NCBI RefSeq assembly: GCF_018982965.1
Contig: NZ_JACBYP010000028.1
Coordinates: forward strand, 1 to 64,000
From: Streptomyces mayonensis
GTDB taxonomy: Bacteria; Actinomycetota; Actinomycetes; Streptomycetales; Streptomycetaceae
DNA: 64,000 bases
Direction of reading: 5' to 3'
Under the pieces are notes generated by a model. That model was not told where the DNA came from. It did no database searches and saw only the letters and a list, made by a program, of their open reading frames with translations. A program made the translations under genes and the position numbers. Shown here piece after piece: positions 42,753 to 53,909 of this stretch (positions are counted from its first letter, which is position 1; each line of letters begins with the position of its first letter).

Positions 42753-43883
42753 TCAGCCGTCCAGGTCGGTGATCGTCGCCGTGGACGGTTCGCGGCGGGT
42801 CTGGGCGGCCCGCGCGGTGAAGGACGCCGCGCGCAGGACGCGCTGGACGTTGCCCCAGGTCAGCAGGGCGATGTCCGCCTCGGCCCAGCCGCGGCGGAGC
42901 AGTTCGGCGATGAGCCGGGGGTAGCAGGAGGGGTCGCCCAGCTCCAGCGGGTGGGCGGCGCCGGTGTCGTAGGTGCCGGACAGGCCGACGCTCTGCGGGC
43001 CGGCCACCGTGCGGACGTGGTCGAGGTGGTCGGCGACGTCCCGGACGGTGGGACCGGTCTGCTCCGCGGTCAGCGGCACCATGCACAGGCCGCCGGCCGC
43101 GCCCAGCTCCACCAGCAGGTCGTCGGGGAGGTTGGCGGGGTGCGGGCGCAGGGCGCGGGCGGCGGAGCGGGTGCACAGCGCGGGGGCCTTGGACACCGCG
43201 AAGGTGCGGCGGGCGGTCTCGGCGGACGCGCCGGAGAGGTCGGCGACGACTCCGAGCCGGTTCATCTCGCGGACGACCTCCTCGCCGAACCGGGTCAGCC
43301 CCGCCTCGCCCGCCCAGGACACCCCGGACAGGGTCAGCACACGCAGACCGAGGGCGTGCAGCGAACGCAGGATGCCGAGCCGGTCACCGAGGGCGCCGGC
43401 GCCCGCCGGGCCGGGCAGCACGGCGACCCGGCCGCAGTTGCGGGCGTCGATGGCCTGCCCCGCGTCGTACGCCAGACGCAGCCCCTCCGGGTGCGCGCGC
43501 ACGACCGTCTTGACCAGGTCCAGCTGCTCCAGCGTCGCACCGACCGCCCGGTCACCGCCGCCGGACTCGGGCAGGTCCAGCGACCACAGCAGCGCGCCCA
43601 CGTGTCCCTCGCGCAGCCGCGGCACGTCGGTGGCGACGGAGCTCTCGCCCAGCTCGAGGTCGTACCACGGCAGGTCCCTGAGCGCCGAGGCCAGTCCGTT
43701 GCAGCCGTCGGCGACGGGATGGGCGGCCAGCACGGCCCGCGCCCGGGTCAGCGGCTCGTCGTCGGGGTCGGACACGGGCGCGTAGGGCTCCGGGGCGAGC
43801 GCCTCCGCGGCGAGCGGCACGGGCAGGTCGTCGAGCCCACCGGCCTCGGTGCCGGTGTGCAGGTCGTCCTGGAGGTCTGCCAT
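42753..43883 (-). CDS. Catalytically inactive M19 dipeptidase homologue
   Basis: A 376-residue protein homologous along its length to the active dipeptidase encoded next to it. The zinc ligands are lost: HxD in DGHND has become DGCNG (Cys61, Gly63), the bridging Glu in AEGGH is absent (GPAGAGALG), the histidine of LSH is Gly (LSGASAE), SHSSSRAV has become TRSAARAL, and GGDYDG has become SGTYDTG. The fold-forming segments and C-terminal helix are preserved, so it is a maintained pseudoenzyme rather than a decayed gene. ATG 43883 follows ACGGAG. Same strand as the active gene, 121 nt downstream. Confidence 0.88.
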   Translation of the reverse strand: MADLQDDLHTGTEAGGLDDLPVPLAAEALAPEPYAPVSDPDDEPLTRARAVLAAHPVADGCNGLASALRDLPWYDLELGESSVATDVPRLREGHVGALLWSLDLPESGGGDRAVGATLEQLDLVKTVVRAHPEGLRLAYDAGQAIDARNCGRVAVLPGPAGAGALGDRLGILRSLHALGLRVLTLSGVSWAGEAGLTRFGEEVVREMNRLGVVADLSGASAETARRTFAVSKAPALCTRSAARALRPHPANLPDDLLVELGAAGGLCMVPLTAEQTGPTVRDVADHLDHVRTVAGPQSVGLSGTYDTGAAHPLELGDPSCYPRLIAELLRRGWAEADIALLTWGNVQRVLRAASFTARAAQTRREPSTATITDLDG

Positions 43884-44004
43884 GACGGGCTCCGTACGGT
43901 CGTCGTGAGGTACGGCCACCGTCGCACGGAGCTGCGGGGGCTTCCTGGTGGGTGGGGCGTTCGGGGGTAACCCGCGCCCCACCCGCCGGGCGGCAGCGGG
44001 CGGC

Positions 44005-45780
<1,776 letters not shown>

Positions 45781-45784
<4 letters not shown>

Positions 45785-46932
45785 TCGGTGATCGTTCCCC
45801 TCAGGTAGCCGGCAGCGTGGGCGGCGCGCTCCAGCACGTCGTCCAGGTCGTCGCCGTAGGTGTTGACGTGACCGACCTTGCGGCCGGGCTTCACGTCCTT
45901 GCCGTACATGTGGATCTTGAGCTGCGGGTCGCGGGCCATGCAGTGCAGGTACGCGGAGTACATGTCCGGGAAGTCGCCGCCCAGGACGTTGACCATGACC
46001 GTCCACCGCGCGCGCGGGCGCGGGTCGCCGAGGGGGAGGTCGAGGACGGCGCGGACGTGGTTGGCGAACTGCGAGGTGACCGCGCCGTCCATCGTCCAGT
46101 GGCCGGAGTTGTGCGGGCGCATCGCCAGTTCGTTGACGAGGACGCGGCCGTCGCGGGTCTGGAACAGCTCCACGGCGAGGTGGCCGACGACGTCCAGCTC
46201 CTTGGCGATGCCGAGCGCCATCTCCTCGGCGCGCAGGGCCAGCTCCTCGTCCAGGCCGGGAGCCGGGGCGATCACCGTGTCGCAGACGCCGTCCACCTGC
46301 CGGGACTCGACGACGGGGTAGGCCACCGCCTGGCCGTGCGGGGAGCGGACCACGTTGGCGGCCAGCTCGCGGACGAAGTCGACCTTCTCCTCCGCCAGCA
46401 CGGGCACACCGGCGCGGAACGGCTCGGCCGCCTCCTCGACGGAGTCCACGACCCACACGCCCTTGCCGTCGTACCCGCCGCGGACCGTCTTGAGGACGAC
46501 GGGGAAACCCTCGCCCTCCGTGGCGCCTTCCGCCGCGAAAGCGGCCACGTCGGCCGGATCGCTCACGATCCGGTGCCGCGGGCAGGGCACACCGATCGCG
46601 TCGAGCTTGGCACGCATCACGCCCTTGTCCTGGGCGTGCACGAGCGCGTCGGGGCCGGGGCGCACGGGAATGCCGTCCGCCTCCAGGGCCTTGAGGTGCT
46701 CGGTCGGCACGTGTTCGTGATCGAACGTGATCACGTCGCAGCCGCGCGCGAACTCGCGCAGCGTGTCCAGATCGCGATAGTCGCCGACGACGACTTCGTT
46801 CACAACCTGCGCCGCAGAGTCCTGGGGAGTGTCACTGAGAAGCTTGAACCTGATGCCCAACGGGATGCCCGCCTCGTGTGTCATACGAGCGAGCTGGCCA
46901 CCGCCGACCATGCCGACTACCGGAAACGTCAC
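45781..46932 (-). CDS. purK: N5-carboxyaminoimidazole ribonucleotide synthase PurK
   Basis: A 383-residue ATP-grasp enzyme that carboxylates AIR with bicarbonate. The N terminus reads [18 protein letters not shown]; the ATP-grasp core includes [58 protein letters not shown] and a closing LHMYGK-type segment (KIHMYGKD). GTG 46932 gives the standard N terminus and has AGGGGT upstream. Divergent from gtrA with 187 nt between. Confidence 0.96.
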
Positions 46933-47119
46933 ACCCCTAGCGTATCGGCCGCGCGGAGCCCACCTGTTTACCGGCCGTTTCCGGCCCCTTCTCCCCGCCT
47001 CTTCCGCCCTCTCCCGCCGCCCCTTCGGGCACCGCGGTTCCGTCCGCAGGAAGATCGCGTGCCCGGGTGGTTAGCATGAACGGATTGACGCCAACCGATG
47101 GACGGGGGCCTGCACGACC

Positions 47120-47692
47120 ATGGAACGTGGTTCCTCGGGTGCTCACACGGCTCCCCCGGCACCGCCGGAGCCTCGCGGCGCGCTGCGGGAGCGGATCGAC
47201 CGGCTGGTGCGCGAGATCGTGAAGTTCGGCGCCGTCGGCGGCGCGGGAGTGCTGGTCAACCTCCTCGTCTTCAACTTCGTGCGGCACACGACCGACCTCC
47301 AGGTGGTGCGGGCCAGCATCATCGCCACCGTCGTGGCGATCGTCTTCAACTACTTCGGCTTCCGCTACTTCACCTACCGCGACCGCGACAAGGGCGGCCG
47401 CACCCGTGAGATGACGCTGTTCCTGCTGTTCAGCGCGGCCGGCCTGGTCATCGAGAACGGCGTGCTCTACACGGCCACCTACGGGTTCGGCTGGGACAGC
47501 CCGCTGCAGAGCAACATCTTCAAGTTCCTCGGCATCGGGATCGGCACGCTCTTCCGGTTCTGGTCGTACCGCACCTGGGTCTTCCGCGCCCTGCCCGAAC
47601 GGGCACCGTCGACGCGGGCGGAGGCATTCCTGGAGCACGAGCACCCCACGGCGGTGCGCGCGGCGGACGGCGCCCCGGCGGTCCGCCGCTGA
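47120..47692 (+). CDS. GtrA-family membrane protein
   Basis: A 190-residue protein with four membrane segments (about 35-55, 63-84, 98-119 and 132-150) and hydrophilic ends. It has FGAVGGAGVLVNLLVF and FRFWSYRTWVF, typical of the GtrA/DPMS family. Members move or present polyprenyl-phosphate-linked sugars across the membrane. This supports a role in cell-wall or surface glycan assembly with the nearby glycosyltransferases, though there is no direct partner beside it. ATG 47120 has only a weak ribosome site (GGGGGCC). Confidence 0.88.
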   Translation: MERGSSGAHTAPPAPPEPRGALRERIDRLVREIVKFGAVGGAGVLVNLLVFNFVRHTTDLQVVRASIIATVVAIVFNYFGFRYFTYRDRDKGGRTREMTLFLLFSAAGLVIENGVLYTATYGFGWDSPLQSNIFKFLGIGIGTLFRFWSYRTWVFRALPERAPSTRAEAFLEHEHPTAVRAADGAPAVRR

Positions 47693-47703
47693 CCTCCTCG
47701 CAG

Positions 47704-47796
47704 GCCGGACCGGGACACGTATGACGGACCTGGGCGCATACGCCGGACCCGGGCGCATACGCCGGACCCGGGCACGTGCGCCGGACCCGTACGACG
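47704..47796. repeat. 19-nt tandem repeat after gtrA
   Basis: Four copies plus a partial fifth of the unit GCCGGACCCGGGCGCATAC with a few substitutions. It fills about half the gap between the convergent gtrA and sensor kinase genes. The remainder (to 47895) shows looser TACGACGG repeats. Confidence 0.85.
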
Positions 47797-47895
47797 GGCA
47801 GGGGCGCCACGACGGACCCGCGCGGGTACGACGGCCCCGGGTACGACGGGTACTCGTGGGTGGACGGCCGGGTGCTTACGAGGAGTCGCGCGCGG

Positions 47896-49170
47896 TCAGC
47901 GCACCGTCTCCCCGGCGCCCCCGGACGCCTTCTTCGGCGGCTGCGTGCGGGACAGGAACAGGCCGAAGACCGGGGGGCGGCCCTGGAGCAGCTCGAGGCG
48001 GCCGCCGTCCGCCTCGGCCAGGTCGCGGGCGACGGCGAGGCCGATGCCCGTGGAGTTGCGGCCGCTGATCGCCCGCTCGAAGATCCGCGCCCCCAGGTCG
48101 CCGGGGACGCCGGGCCCCTCGTCGGTGACCTCGACCACCGCCTGGTTGCCGGTCACCCGGGTCCGCAGGGCCACGGTGCCGCCACCGTGCATCAGGGAGT
48201 TCTCGATCAGCGCGGCCAGCACCTGCGCGACGGCGCCCGGGGTGCCCACGGCCGTCAGGTGGCGCTTGCCCGAGCTGACGATGGCCCGGCCCTCGCTGCG
48301 GTAGGCGGGACGCCACTCGTCGATCTGCTGCTGGATGACGTCGTCCAGCTCGAAGGTGACGGCGGAGCCGCTGCGCGGGTCGCGGGAGTTGGTCAGCAGC
48401 CGGTCCACGACGTCCGTCAGCCGCTCCACCTGCGACAGCGCGATCGTCGCCTCCTCCTTCACCGTCTCCGGCTCGTCGGTGAGGGTGATCTCCTCCAGCC
48501 GCATGGACAGCGCGGTCAGCGGTGTGCGCAGCTGGTGTGAGGCGTCGGCGGCCAGGCGGCGCTCGGCGGTGAGCATCCGGGCGATGCGCTCGGCGGAGGA
48601 GTCGAGGACGTCCGCGACCCGGTCCAGCTCGGGAACGCCGTACCGCTTGTGCCGCGGACGCGGGTCGCCGGAGCCGAGGCGCTCGGCGGTCTCGGCGAGG
48701 TCGGTGAGCGGGGAGGCGAGGCGGTTGGCCTGCCGGATCGCCAGCAGCACGGCGGCGATCACCGCGAGCAGCGCCACCAGGCCGATGATCACCAGCGTCC
48801 GGCCGATCTCCCGCGTCACCGAGGAACTGGGCTCCTCGACGAGGACCGTCTCACCCTCCTCGCCGGTGGCCCTGCCCCGCAGGACCTCGCCGGACGGCTT
48901 GCTGCCGACCTCGATGACCGGCTCTCCGGGGATGCGGATCACGGCGTAGCGGGCGTCGCGGATCTGCTCCCGCAGGAACCGCGCGTCGACCGAGCCGGTG
49001 CCGATCAGCCGGCTGTCCACGATGCTGGCCAGCCGCACCGCCTCCAGGTCGACGCGCTCCTGGGCGGTGCTGCTGATCGTCCGGGTCTCGACGATCACCA
49101 GGGAGACGCCGAAGACGGCGATCACGACGAGCACCACGGCGAGGGTGGACTGGATCAGTCGACGGCGCAT
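47896..49170 (-). CDS. Two-component sensor histidine kinase
   Basis: A 424-residue membrane kinase. It has a first membrane segment (about 8-27), a short extracytoplasmic sensor (28-122), a second membrane segment (about 125-145), a HAMP linker, the phosphoacceptor His 212 in ASHQLRTPLTAL, and an ATPase domain with N box LIENSLMHGGG, DEGPGVP and STGIGLAVA. It should phosphorylate the response regulator encoded upstream. The start lies in the second copy of a duplicated AGTATGAGGACATG sequence. Its stimulus is unknown. Confidence 0.93.
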   Translation of the reverse strand: MRRRLIQSTLAVVLVVIAVFGVSLVIVETRTISSTAQERVDLEAVRLASIVDSRLIGTGSVDARFLREQIRDARYAVIRIPGEPVIEVGSKPSGEVLRGRATGEEGETVLVEEPSSSVTREIGRTLVIIGLVALLAVIAAVLLAIRQANRLASPLTDLAETAERLGSGDPRPRHKRYGVPELDRVADVLDSSAERIARMLTAERRLAADASHQLRTPLTALSMRLEEITLTDEPETVKEEATIALSQVERLTDVVDRLLTNSRDPRSGSAVTFELDDVIQQQIDEWRPAYRSEGRAIVSSGKRHLTAVGTPGAVAQVLAALIENSLMHGGGTVALRTRVTGNQAVVEVTDEGPGVPGDLGARIFERAISGRNSTGIGLAVARDLAEADGGRLELLQGRPPVFGLFLSRTQPPKKASGGAGETVR

Positions 49171-49209
49171 GTCCTCATACTCAGGTCACATGTCCTCATA
49201 CTCGGGTCA
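49169..49209. repeat. Duplicated start region of the sensor kinase
   Basis: A 21-nt direct repeat, CATGTCCTCATACTC followed by (A/G)GGTCA on the plus strand. Each copy carries GAGGAC then ATG on the minus strand. The upstream copy's ATG is followed at once by TGA, and the downstream copy's ATG is the kinase start. Confidence 0.85.
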
Positions 49210-49232
49210 CCCGGGCGCCCCCTGCCGGGCGC

Positions 49233-49910
49233 TCAGTTCTTCTCGAAACGGAAGCCGACCCCGCGCACGGTGGCGATGTAGCGAGGGTTGGCCGCGTCGT
49301 CGCCGAGCTTCTTGCGCAGCCAGGAGATGTGCATGTCGAGGGTCTTGGTCGACGACCACCAGGTGGTGTCCCACACCTCGCGCATCAGCTGGTCGCGGGT
49401 GACGACCCGGCCCGCGTCGCGCACCAGCACCCGCAGCAGGTCGAACTCCTTGGCGGTGAGCTGGAGCTCCTCCTCGCCCATCCAGGCCCGGTGGGACTCG
49501 ACGTCGATGCGCACACCGTGGGTGGCGGGCGGCTGCGGGGGCTCGACGGCGCCGCGCCGCAGCAGGGCCCTTACGCGGGCGAGCAGCTCGGCCAGGCGGA
49601 AGGGCTTGGTGACGTAGTCGTCGGCGCCCGCGTCCAGGCCGACCACGGTGTCCACCTCGTCGGCACGCGCGGTCAGGATCAGGATCGGCACGGCGTGACC
49701 CTCGGACCGCAGCCGGCGGGCGACCTCGAGACCGTCCATGCCGGGCAGGCCCAGGTCGAGTACGACCAGGTCGATGCCGCCCTGCAGTCCCGCGTCGAGT
49801 GCGGTGGGTCCGTCCTCACGCACCTCGACCTCGTACCCTTCCCGGCGCAGTGCGCGGGCCAGCGGCTCCGAGATGGACGCGTCGTCCTCGGCGAGCAGTA
49901 CACGGGTCAT
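49233..49910 (-). CDS. OmpR-family response regulator
   Basis: A 225-residue regulator. The receiver domain has the acidic pair (Asp 9, 10), phosphorylation site Asp 52 in VVLDLGLPGMDG, Thr 80 and Lys 102 in TKPF. The winged-helix DNA-binding domain (about 130-223) ends in YIATVRGVGFRFEKN. It is transcribed ahead of the kinase with 62 nt between. ATG 49910 starts the receiver fold; no strong ribosome site precedes it. Confidence 0.94.
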   Translation of the reverse strand: MTRVLLAEDDASISEPLARALRREGYEVEVREDGPTALDAGLQGGIDLVVLDLGLPGMDGLEVARRLRSEGHAVPILILTARADEVDTVVGLDAGADDYVTKPFRLAELLARVRALLRRGAVEPPQPPATHGVRIDVESHRAWMGEEELQLTAKEFDLLRVLVRDAGRVVTRDQLMREVWDTTWWSSTKTLDMHISWLRKKLGDDAANPRYIATVRGVGFRFEKN

Positions 49911-50439
49911 GAGCTGATGGTAGACCGCCCGGCCAGGCGCCCGAGGCATGATCGCCTTCCGGTCTTCTTACCTTCGGACAAGCCGGGCACCCGCTGTACG
50001 GCTGGCCCGCTCACCCCCGGAGCCGGACCTGCGCCTTCGGGATGCCATCCTGACCGGGACCTTCGAAAGGCCGTTCACGGTTCCAGTATCACCTGTGATC
50101 TGTGCCTCAAGTCCTTCCATACCGGGCGGTGTCCTGCCGTATGGTGAATCAGCGCCTGTAGCACCCAGAGGACCTTTGGCGACTGTACGACGCTGAAGGT
50201 CCCTTTTGCGTGCGGGCCTGCCCCCACGGCCGGCCTTGAAAGGAATGACCTGTGGCCGGGCCTCGGCGCGTGCGGTGACGCGCGCGAAGGCGTGGATCCC
50301 GGTGGCCGCCGCCCACCGCTTCGCAATCCGGAGCGGACTCCCTCAGGCGTGGGACGGGCGGGGAAGGCCGCCGGTGCCGGCCGCCCCCCACCGGGCGCGC
50401 ATCGCCTCATGAGCGCGTCCCGACCAGCAAGGATCGACC
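49911..50439. other. Intergenic region upstream of the POT transporter
   Basis: A 529-nt divergent gap. It includes a stretch with less G+C (about 50060-50210) likely to hold the transporter promoter, then a terminator-like hairpin at 50170-50207. No gene is supported; small open frames lack ribosome sites and homology. Confidence 0.6.
50170..50207 (+). terminator. Possible attenuator in the POT transporter leader
   Basis: GGACCTT (50170-50176) and AAGGTCC (50196-50202) form a 7-bp stem with a 19-nt loop, followed directly by CTTTTG. A T-rich tail is rare in this genome. It lies about 235 nt before the transporter start, so it could terminate the leader transcript early. Confidence 0.4.
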
Positions 50440-51936
50440 ATGGCGTCCAGCCTGACGAAGGACTCGGTCTCACCGGGCACCCCCGGCTCCGAGAAGACCT
50501 TCTTCGGCCACCCCCGCGGACTGGCCACACTCTTCATGACCGAGATGTGGGAGAGGTTCTCCTACTACGGCATGAGGGCTCTGCTCCCGCTCTACCTCGT
50601 CGCCCCGGGTGGCCTCGGCCTCAGCGCCGGCACCGCGACCGCGATCTACTCGGTGTACCTCTCGCTGGTGTACCTGCTCACGATGCCGGGCGGCTGGTTC
50701 GGCGACCGCGTCTGGGGCCCCCGCAAGACCGTCGCCATCGCGGGCGGCGTGATCATGCTGGGTCACCTGACGCTGGCGCTGCCGTCCGCCGGCACCTTCT
50801 ACGCGGGCCTCGGCCTGGTCGCCATCGGCTCAGGCCTGCTGAAGGCCAACATCTCCACGATGGTCGGCCAGCTGTACAACGGCCCCGACGACCCGCGCCG
50901 CGACGGCGGCTTCACCGTCTTCTACATGGGCATCAACCTCGGTGCCTTCGCGGCGCCGCTGGTCATCGGCACCATCGGTGAGAACGTCAACTGGCACCTG
51001 GGCTTCGCGCTCGCCGCGCTCGGCATGGGGCTGGGCGTCGTCCAGTTCCTGCTCGGCAGCCGCCACCTGGCCCCGCACTCCAGCACCGTCCCGAAGCCGC
51101 TGTCGGCCGAGGAGAAGGCCTCGACCCTGCGCAAGGCCGCGTTCTGGGCCGCGCTCGCCGTCGTCTTCTACGCGATCGTCGGCTTCTCCGGCCACTACAC
51201 CCTGAACTGGATCCTGGTCCCGCTGACCCTGCTCGGCGTGATCATCCCGGTGCTGGTGCTGACCAACATCAAGCGCGACAAGTCCCTGGACCGCGCGGAG
51301 CAGTCCAAGATGTCGGCGTACATCTGGTTCTTCGTCGCCGCGGCCGTCTTCTGGATGATCTACGACCAGGGTGGCTCGACCCTGTCGCTCTTCGCCGACT
51401 CCTCGGCCGAGAACAGCGTCTTCGGCTGGGACTTCCCGGTCTCCTGGTACCAGTCGGTCAACCCGGTCATCATCATGGCCCTGGCCCCGGTCTTCGCCAC
51501 GCTGTGGCTGGCGCTCGCCCGCCGCGGCAAGGAGCCGAGCACGATCGTCAAGTTCTCCTTCGGCCTGGTCCTGGTCGGCGCGTCCTTCTTCCTCTTCCTG
51601 GCCCCGCTGGGCATCGCGGAGGGCGGGCACAAGGCGGCGGCCCTGTGGCTGGTGGCGATCTACTTCGTCCAGACCTGCGGCGAGCTGCTGCTCTCCCCGG
51701 TCGGCCTGTCGGTGACGACGAAGATGGCGCCGGTGAAGTACGCCTCGCAGATGATGGGCGTCTGGTTCCTGGCCGTCACCGCGGGCGACGCGACGACGGG
51801 CCTGCTGTCCATCGCGGGTGTCGACCTGAACAGGACGGGCATCGTGGCCGCGGAGGCGACCCTGGCCGTGGTCGCGGGCGTCGCGATCTGGATGTACCGC
51901 AAGCGAGTCAAGGAACTCATGGGCGACGTCCGCTGA
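50440..51936 (+). CDS. POT/PTR-family proton-dependent oligopeptide transporter
   Basis: A 498-residue polytopic membrane protein, about 14 segments. The proton-coupling ExxER motif lies in EMWERFSYYGMRALLPLYL near the start of helix 1, and the family signature region is around FTVFYMGINLGAFAAPLV. It imports di- and tripeptides with protons. ATG 50440 follows AAGGATCGACC. Two secreted peptidases and a dipeptidase are encoded in the same window, which fits peptide feeding, though they are not in an operon. Confidence 0.93.
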   Translation: MASSLTKDSVSPGTPGSEKTFFGHPRGLATLFMTEMWERFSYYGMRALLPLYLVAPGGLGLSAGTATAIYSVYLSLVYLLTMPGGWFGDRVWGPRKTVAIAGGVIMLGHLTLALPSAGTFYAGLGLVAIGSGLLKANISTMVGQLYNGPDDPRRDGGFTVFYMGINLGAFAAPLVIGTIGENVNWHLGFALAALGMGLGVVQFLLGSRHLAPHSSTVPKPLSAEEKASTLRKAAFWAALAVVFYAIVGFSGHYTLNWILVPLTLLGVIIPVLVLTNIKRDKSLDRAEQSKMSAYIWFFVAAAVFWMIYDQGGSTLSLFADSSAENSVFGWDFPVSWYQSVNPVIIMALAPVFATLWLALARRGKEPSTIVKFSFGLVLVGASFFLFLAPLGIAEGGHKAAALWLVAIYFVQTCGELLLSPVGLSVTTKMAPVKYASQMMGVWFLAVTAGDATTGLLSIAGVDLNRTGIVAAEATLAVVAGVAIWMYRKRVKELMGDVR

Positions 51937-51972
51937 ACCCTGCGGGCGCTTGTCTTCCACAGATGTCTTCTA

Positions 51973-52011
51973 CGGAGGGTCACCTCATCCGGCGGATGGG
52001 GTGACCCTCCG
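51973..52011 (+). terminator. Terminator of the POT transporter gene
   Basis: CGGAGGGTCACCTCATCC and GGATGGGGTGACCCTCCG form an 18-bp stem (one G-T pair) with a 3-nt loop, 37 nt past the stop codon. Confidence 0.85.
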
Positions 52012-52461
52012 GGCGTGAGGGACGTGCGGGACGTGCGGGACGTGAGGGAGGAGGAGACGGTGGAGGGGCCAAAGGGGGCACCCGGTCCCCCCCCCGCCGG
52101 GGCACAAGGCACGGGACCTGCGGGCGAGGACGGCCCTACGACGTCCAGGGCAAAGCCCGCGGGCGAGGAGGCCACGGCGCTCCGGAGCGAGGACCCAAGG
52201 GACACAGAGGACGCAGTCCCGGCCGGGCTCCATGGCACAGAACCTGGCCAGCCACCCGCAGGAGGGGTCAGGAGCGGTGCAGGGAACACAGCCCTTGCCA
52301 CCGCCCGAGCCAGCCACCCACGGAAGGGGTCAGGAGGGGTGCAGGGGACGCAGTCCCCGCCGGGGTTCGGGGCGGAGCCCCGGGCGCCTCAGCCTCTTGG
52401 CCGACCGAGTCGGGTGGGCGGGTGGGCAAACAGACCAAGAACCCGCCCAAGCGCCGCAGGC
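52012..52461. repeat. Repetitive intergenic region with 62-nt repeats
   Basis: No gene is supported. GGGACGTGC repeats open the region (52018-52043). From about 52190 to 52395, imperfect units of about 62 nt recur; the clearest pair begins CCAGCCACCC at 52249 and 52311 and runs through GGGGTCAGGAGNGGTGCAGGG and ACNCAGNCCC. An earlier, more degenerate unit precedes them. Similar GGGTGCAGGGG...GCAGCCCC sequences are common between convergent Streptomyces genes. Confidence 0.7.
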
Positions 52462-53070
52462 CTACGCCGGGGCGCCCAGCTCCGCCCACACGCGCTTGCC
52501 CGCGACCCCCGGCGTCCGGACGACGCCCCAGTCCAGGCAGAGCCGCTGCACGATGAACATCCCGTGTCCGCCCGGGCGCCCGGCACGGTGCGGGGTGCGC
52601 GGCGCCGGCTGCCCCGTACCCCGGTCGGAGACCTCCAGCCGGATCACCTTCCGCTCGCAGGTGATCCACAGCTCGTCCGGTCCCTCGGCGTGCAGACAGG
52701 CGTTGGTGACCAGCTCGGACACCACGAGCAGTACGTCCTCGGCGGCCGCCCGCTGGTCCGCGGTCGCGGAGGGCAGCCAGCCCCACGCGTACAGCGCCTC
52801 GCGGGTGAAGTCACGGGCGAGCGGCACGACCCCGCTCGCGTCCTTGAAGCTCAGCCGGCGAACCTGCCGCCCACCGACGCCCCCGGAAGTGGGCGGGGGA
52901 ACGATCCCGGAGGCGTCCAGCACGGCGGCCTGACCGGCGCTCTGCACGGCGGGGGCGCCCCCCTCGGCCTCCCCGGACCCGGGCATGCCCGACATGCCCT
53001 CGGGCACCCCGGAAGCGCCGCCGGGCTCCGGACCGCGGTCGCCCGGCGAGTAGGGCCGGGTGGTGCTCAT
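52462..53070 (-). CDS. prsI: Anti-sigma factor (HATPase kinase) PrsI
   Basis: A 202-residue SpoIIAB/RsbW-like protein. A Pro/Gly/Ser-rich N terminus (to about 75) leads to the ATPase domain with N box VVSELVTNACLHA, DRGTG and GGHGMFIVQRL. It would bind SigI and phosphorylate the ArsI serine. From memory this arrangement is the partner-switching module described for S. coelicolor SigI, with PrsI as the anti-sigma factor. ATG 53070 follows GAGGTGAAG. Same strand as arsI, with 210 nt between. Confidence 0.85.
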   Translation of the reverse strand: MSTTRPYSPGDRGPEPGGASGVPEGMSGMPGSGEAEGGAPAVQSAGQAAVLDASGIVPPPTSGGVGGRQVRRLSFKDASGVVPLARDFTREALYAWGWLPSATADQRAAAEDVLLVVSELVTNACLHAEGPDELWITCERKVIRLEVSDRGTGQPAPRTPHRAGRPGGHGMFIVQRLCLDWGVVRTPGVAGKRVWAELGAPA

Positions 53071-53280
53071 CAGCGCTTCACCTCACCGATTCACCAGTTC
53101 ACGTTTCAAAGTCGTACCAGCACAGTCGTACACAGCCGCCTCAGGGACTCTCCTGCCCGACCGGGCCGTACGAACACCCCTGTATTCGGCACGAATATTC
53201 CGCACGCCATCCGGGCCGGGGCGAAAACGCCCGACCCGACGAGCGCGCGGAACCCTCCGACGGCCGGACAAGGGACCGGC

Positions 53281-53658
53281 TCAGTCGGAGTCGTCGGCCA
53301 GAGCGGCCTCAAGCGTGTCGTGCAGGGTGAAGACCGCTTCGGCCCCCGTGATCTCGAACACACGGGCCACCACCGGCCGCATGGCCACGAGATGCACCCC
53401 GCCCCCCTTGGCCTCCGCCTTCAGCCGCGCACCCAGCAGGACGTTGAGTCCCGTCGAGTCGCAGAACTCCAGGCGCGAGCAGTCGACGACGAGCCGGTTG
53501 AACCCCTTGGCGAGGCATTCCTCCAGCGGCTCGCGCAACAGATCGGCGGTGTGGTGATCCAACTCACCCGCCGGGGTCACGACGGCGCTGGGGCCCTCTT
53601 CCCTCACCTCGACCAGAAGCCGGCCCGACTGGGCACTGCCGACCGTCCCGCGGTCCAT
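53281..53658 (-). CDS. arsI: Anti-sigma factor antagonist (STAS) ArsI
   Basis: A 125-residue STAS-domain protein. The phosphorylatable serine is Ser 68 in FCDSTGLNVLLG, the position used by SpoIIAA and RsbV. Unphosphorylated protein would bind PrsI and free SigI. ATG 53658 has GGGAGAGAG upstream. Divergent from sigI across a 251-nt region and upstream of prsI on the same strand. Confidence 0.87.
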   Translation of the reverse strand: MDRGTVGSAQSGRLLVEVREEGPSAVVTPAGELDHHTADLLREPLEECLAKGFNRLVVDCSRLEFCDSTGLNVLLGARLKAEAKGGGVHLVAMRPVVARVFEITGAEAVFTLHDTLEAALADDSD

Positions 53659-53909
53659 GCCGTTTCTCTCTCCCGAGGTCGTGACTGCTGCTGACGCCCT
53701 TGAACACTACGCCTTCCACCCCCACTCCGACACCCGAACAACCGCACACAAACGGACATATGCCCACAAAAGACACTTGCGGTCGGCTCGGTAAACCCGG
53801 TAGGGCTAGTAAGACACGTAAATCGACACGGCCGGCTTTGGAGGCGCCGCACACCGCAGTGCACGTATTTGGCTTCGGCAGCCGTATGCCGAGAACGATG
53901 GAGGACATC

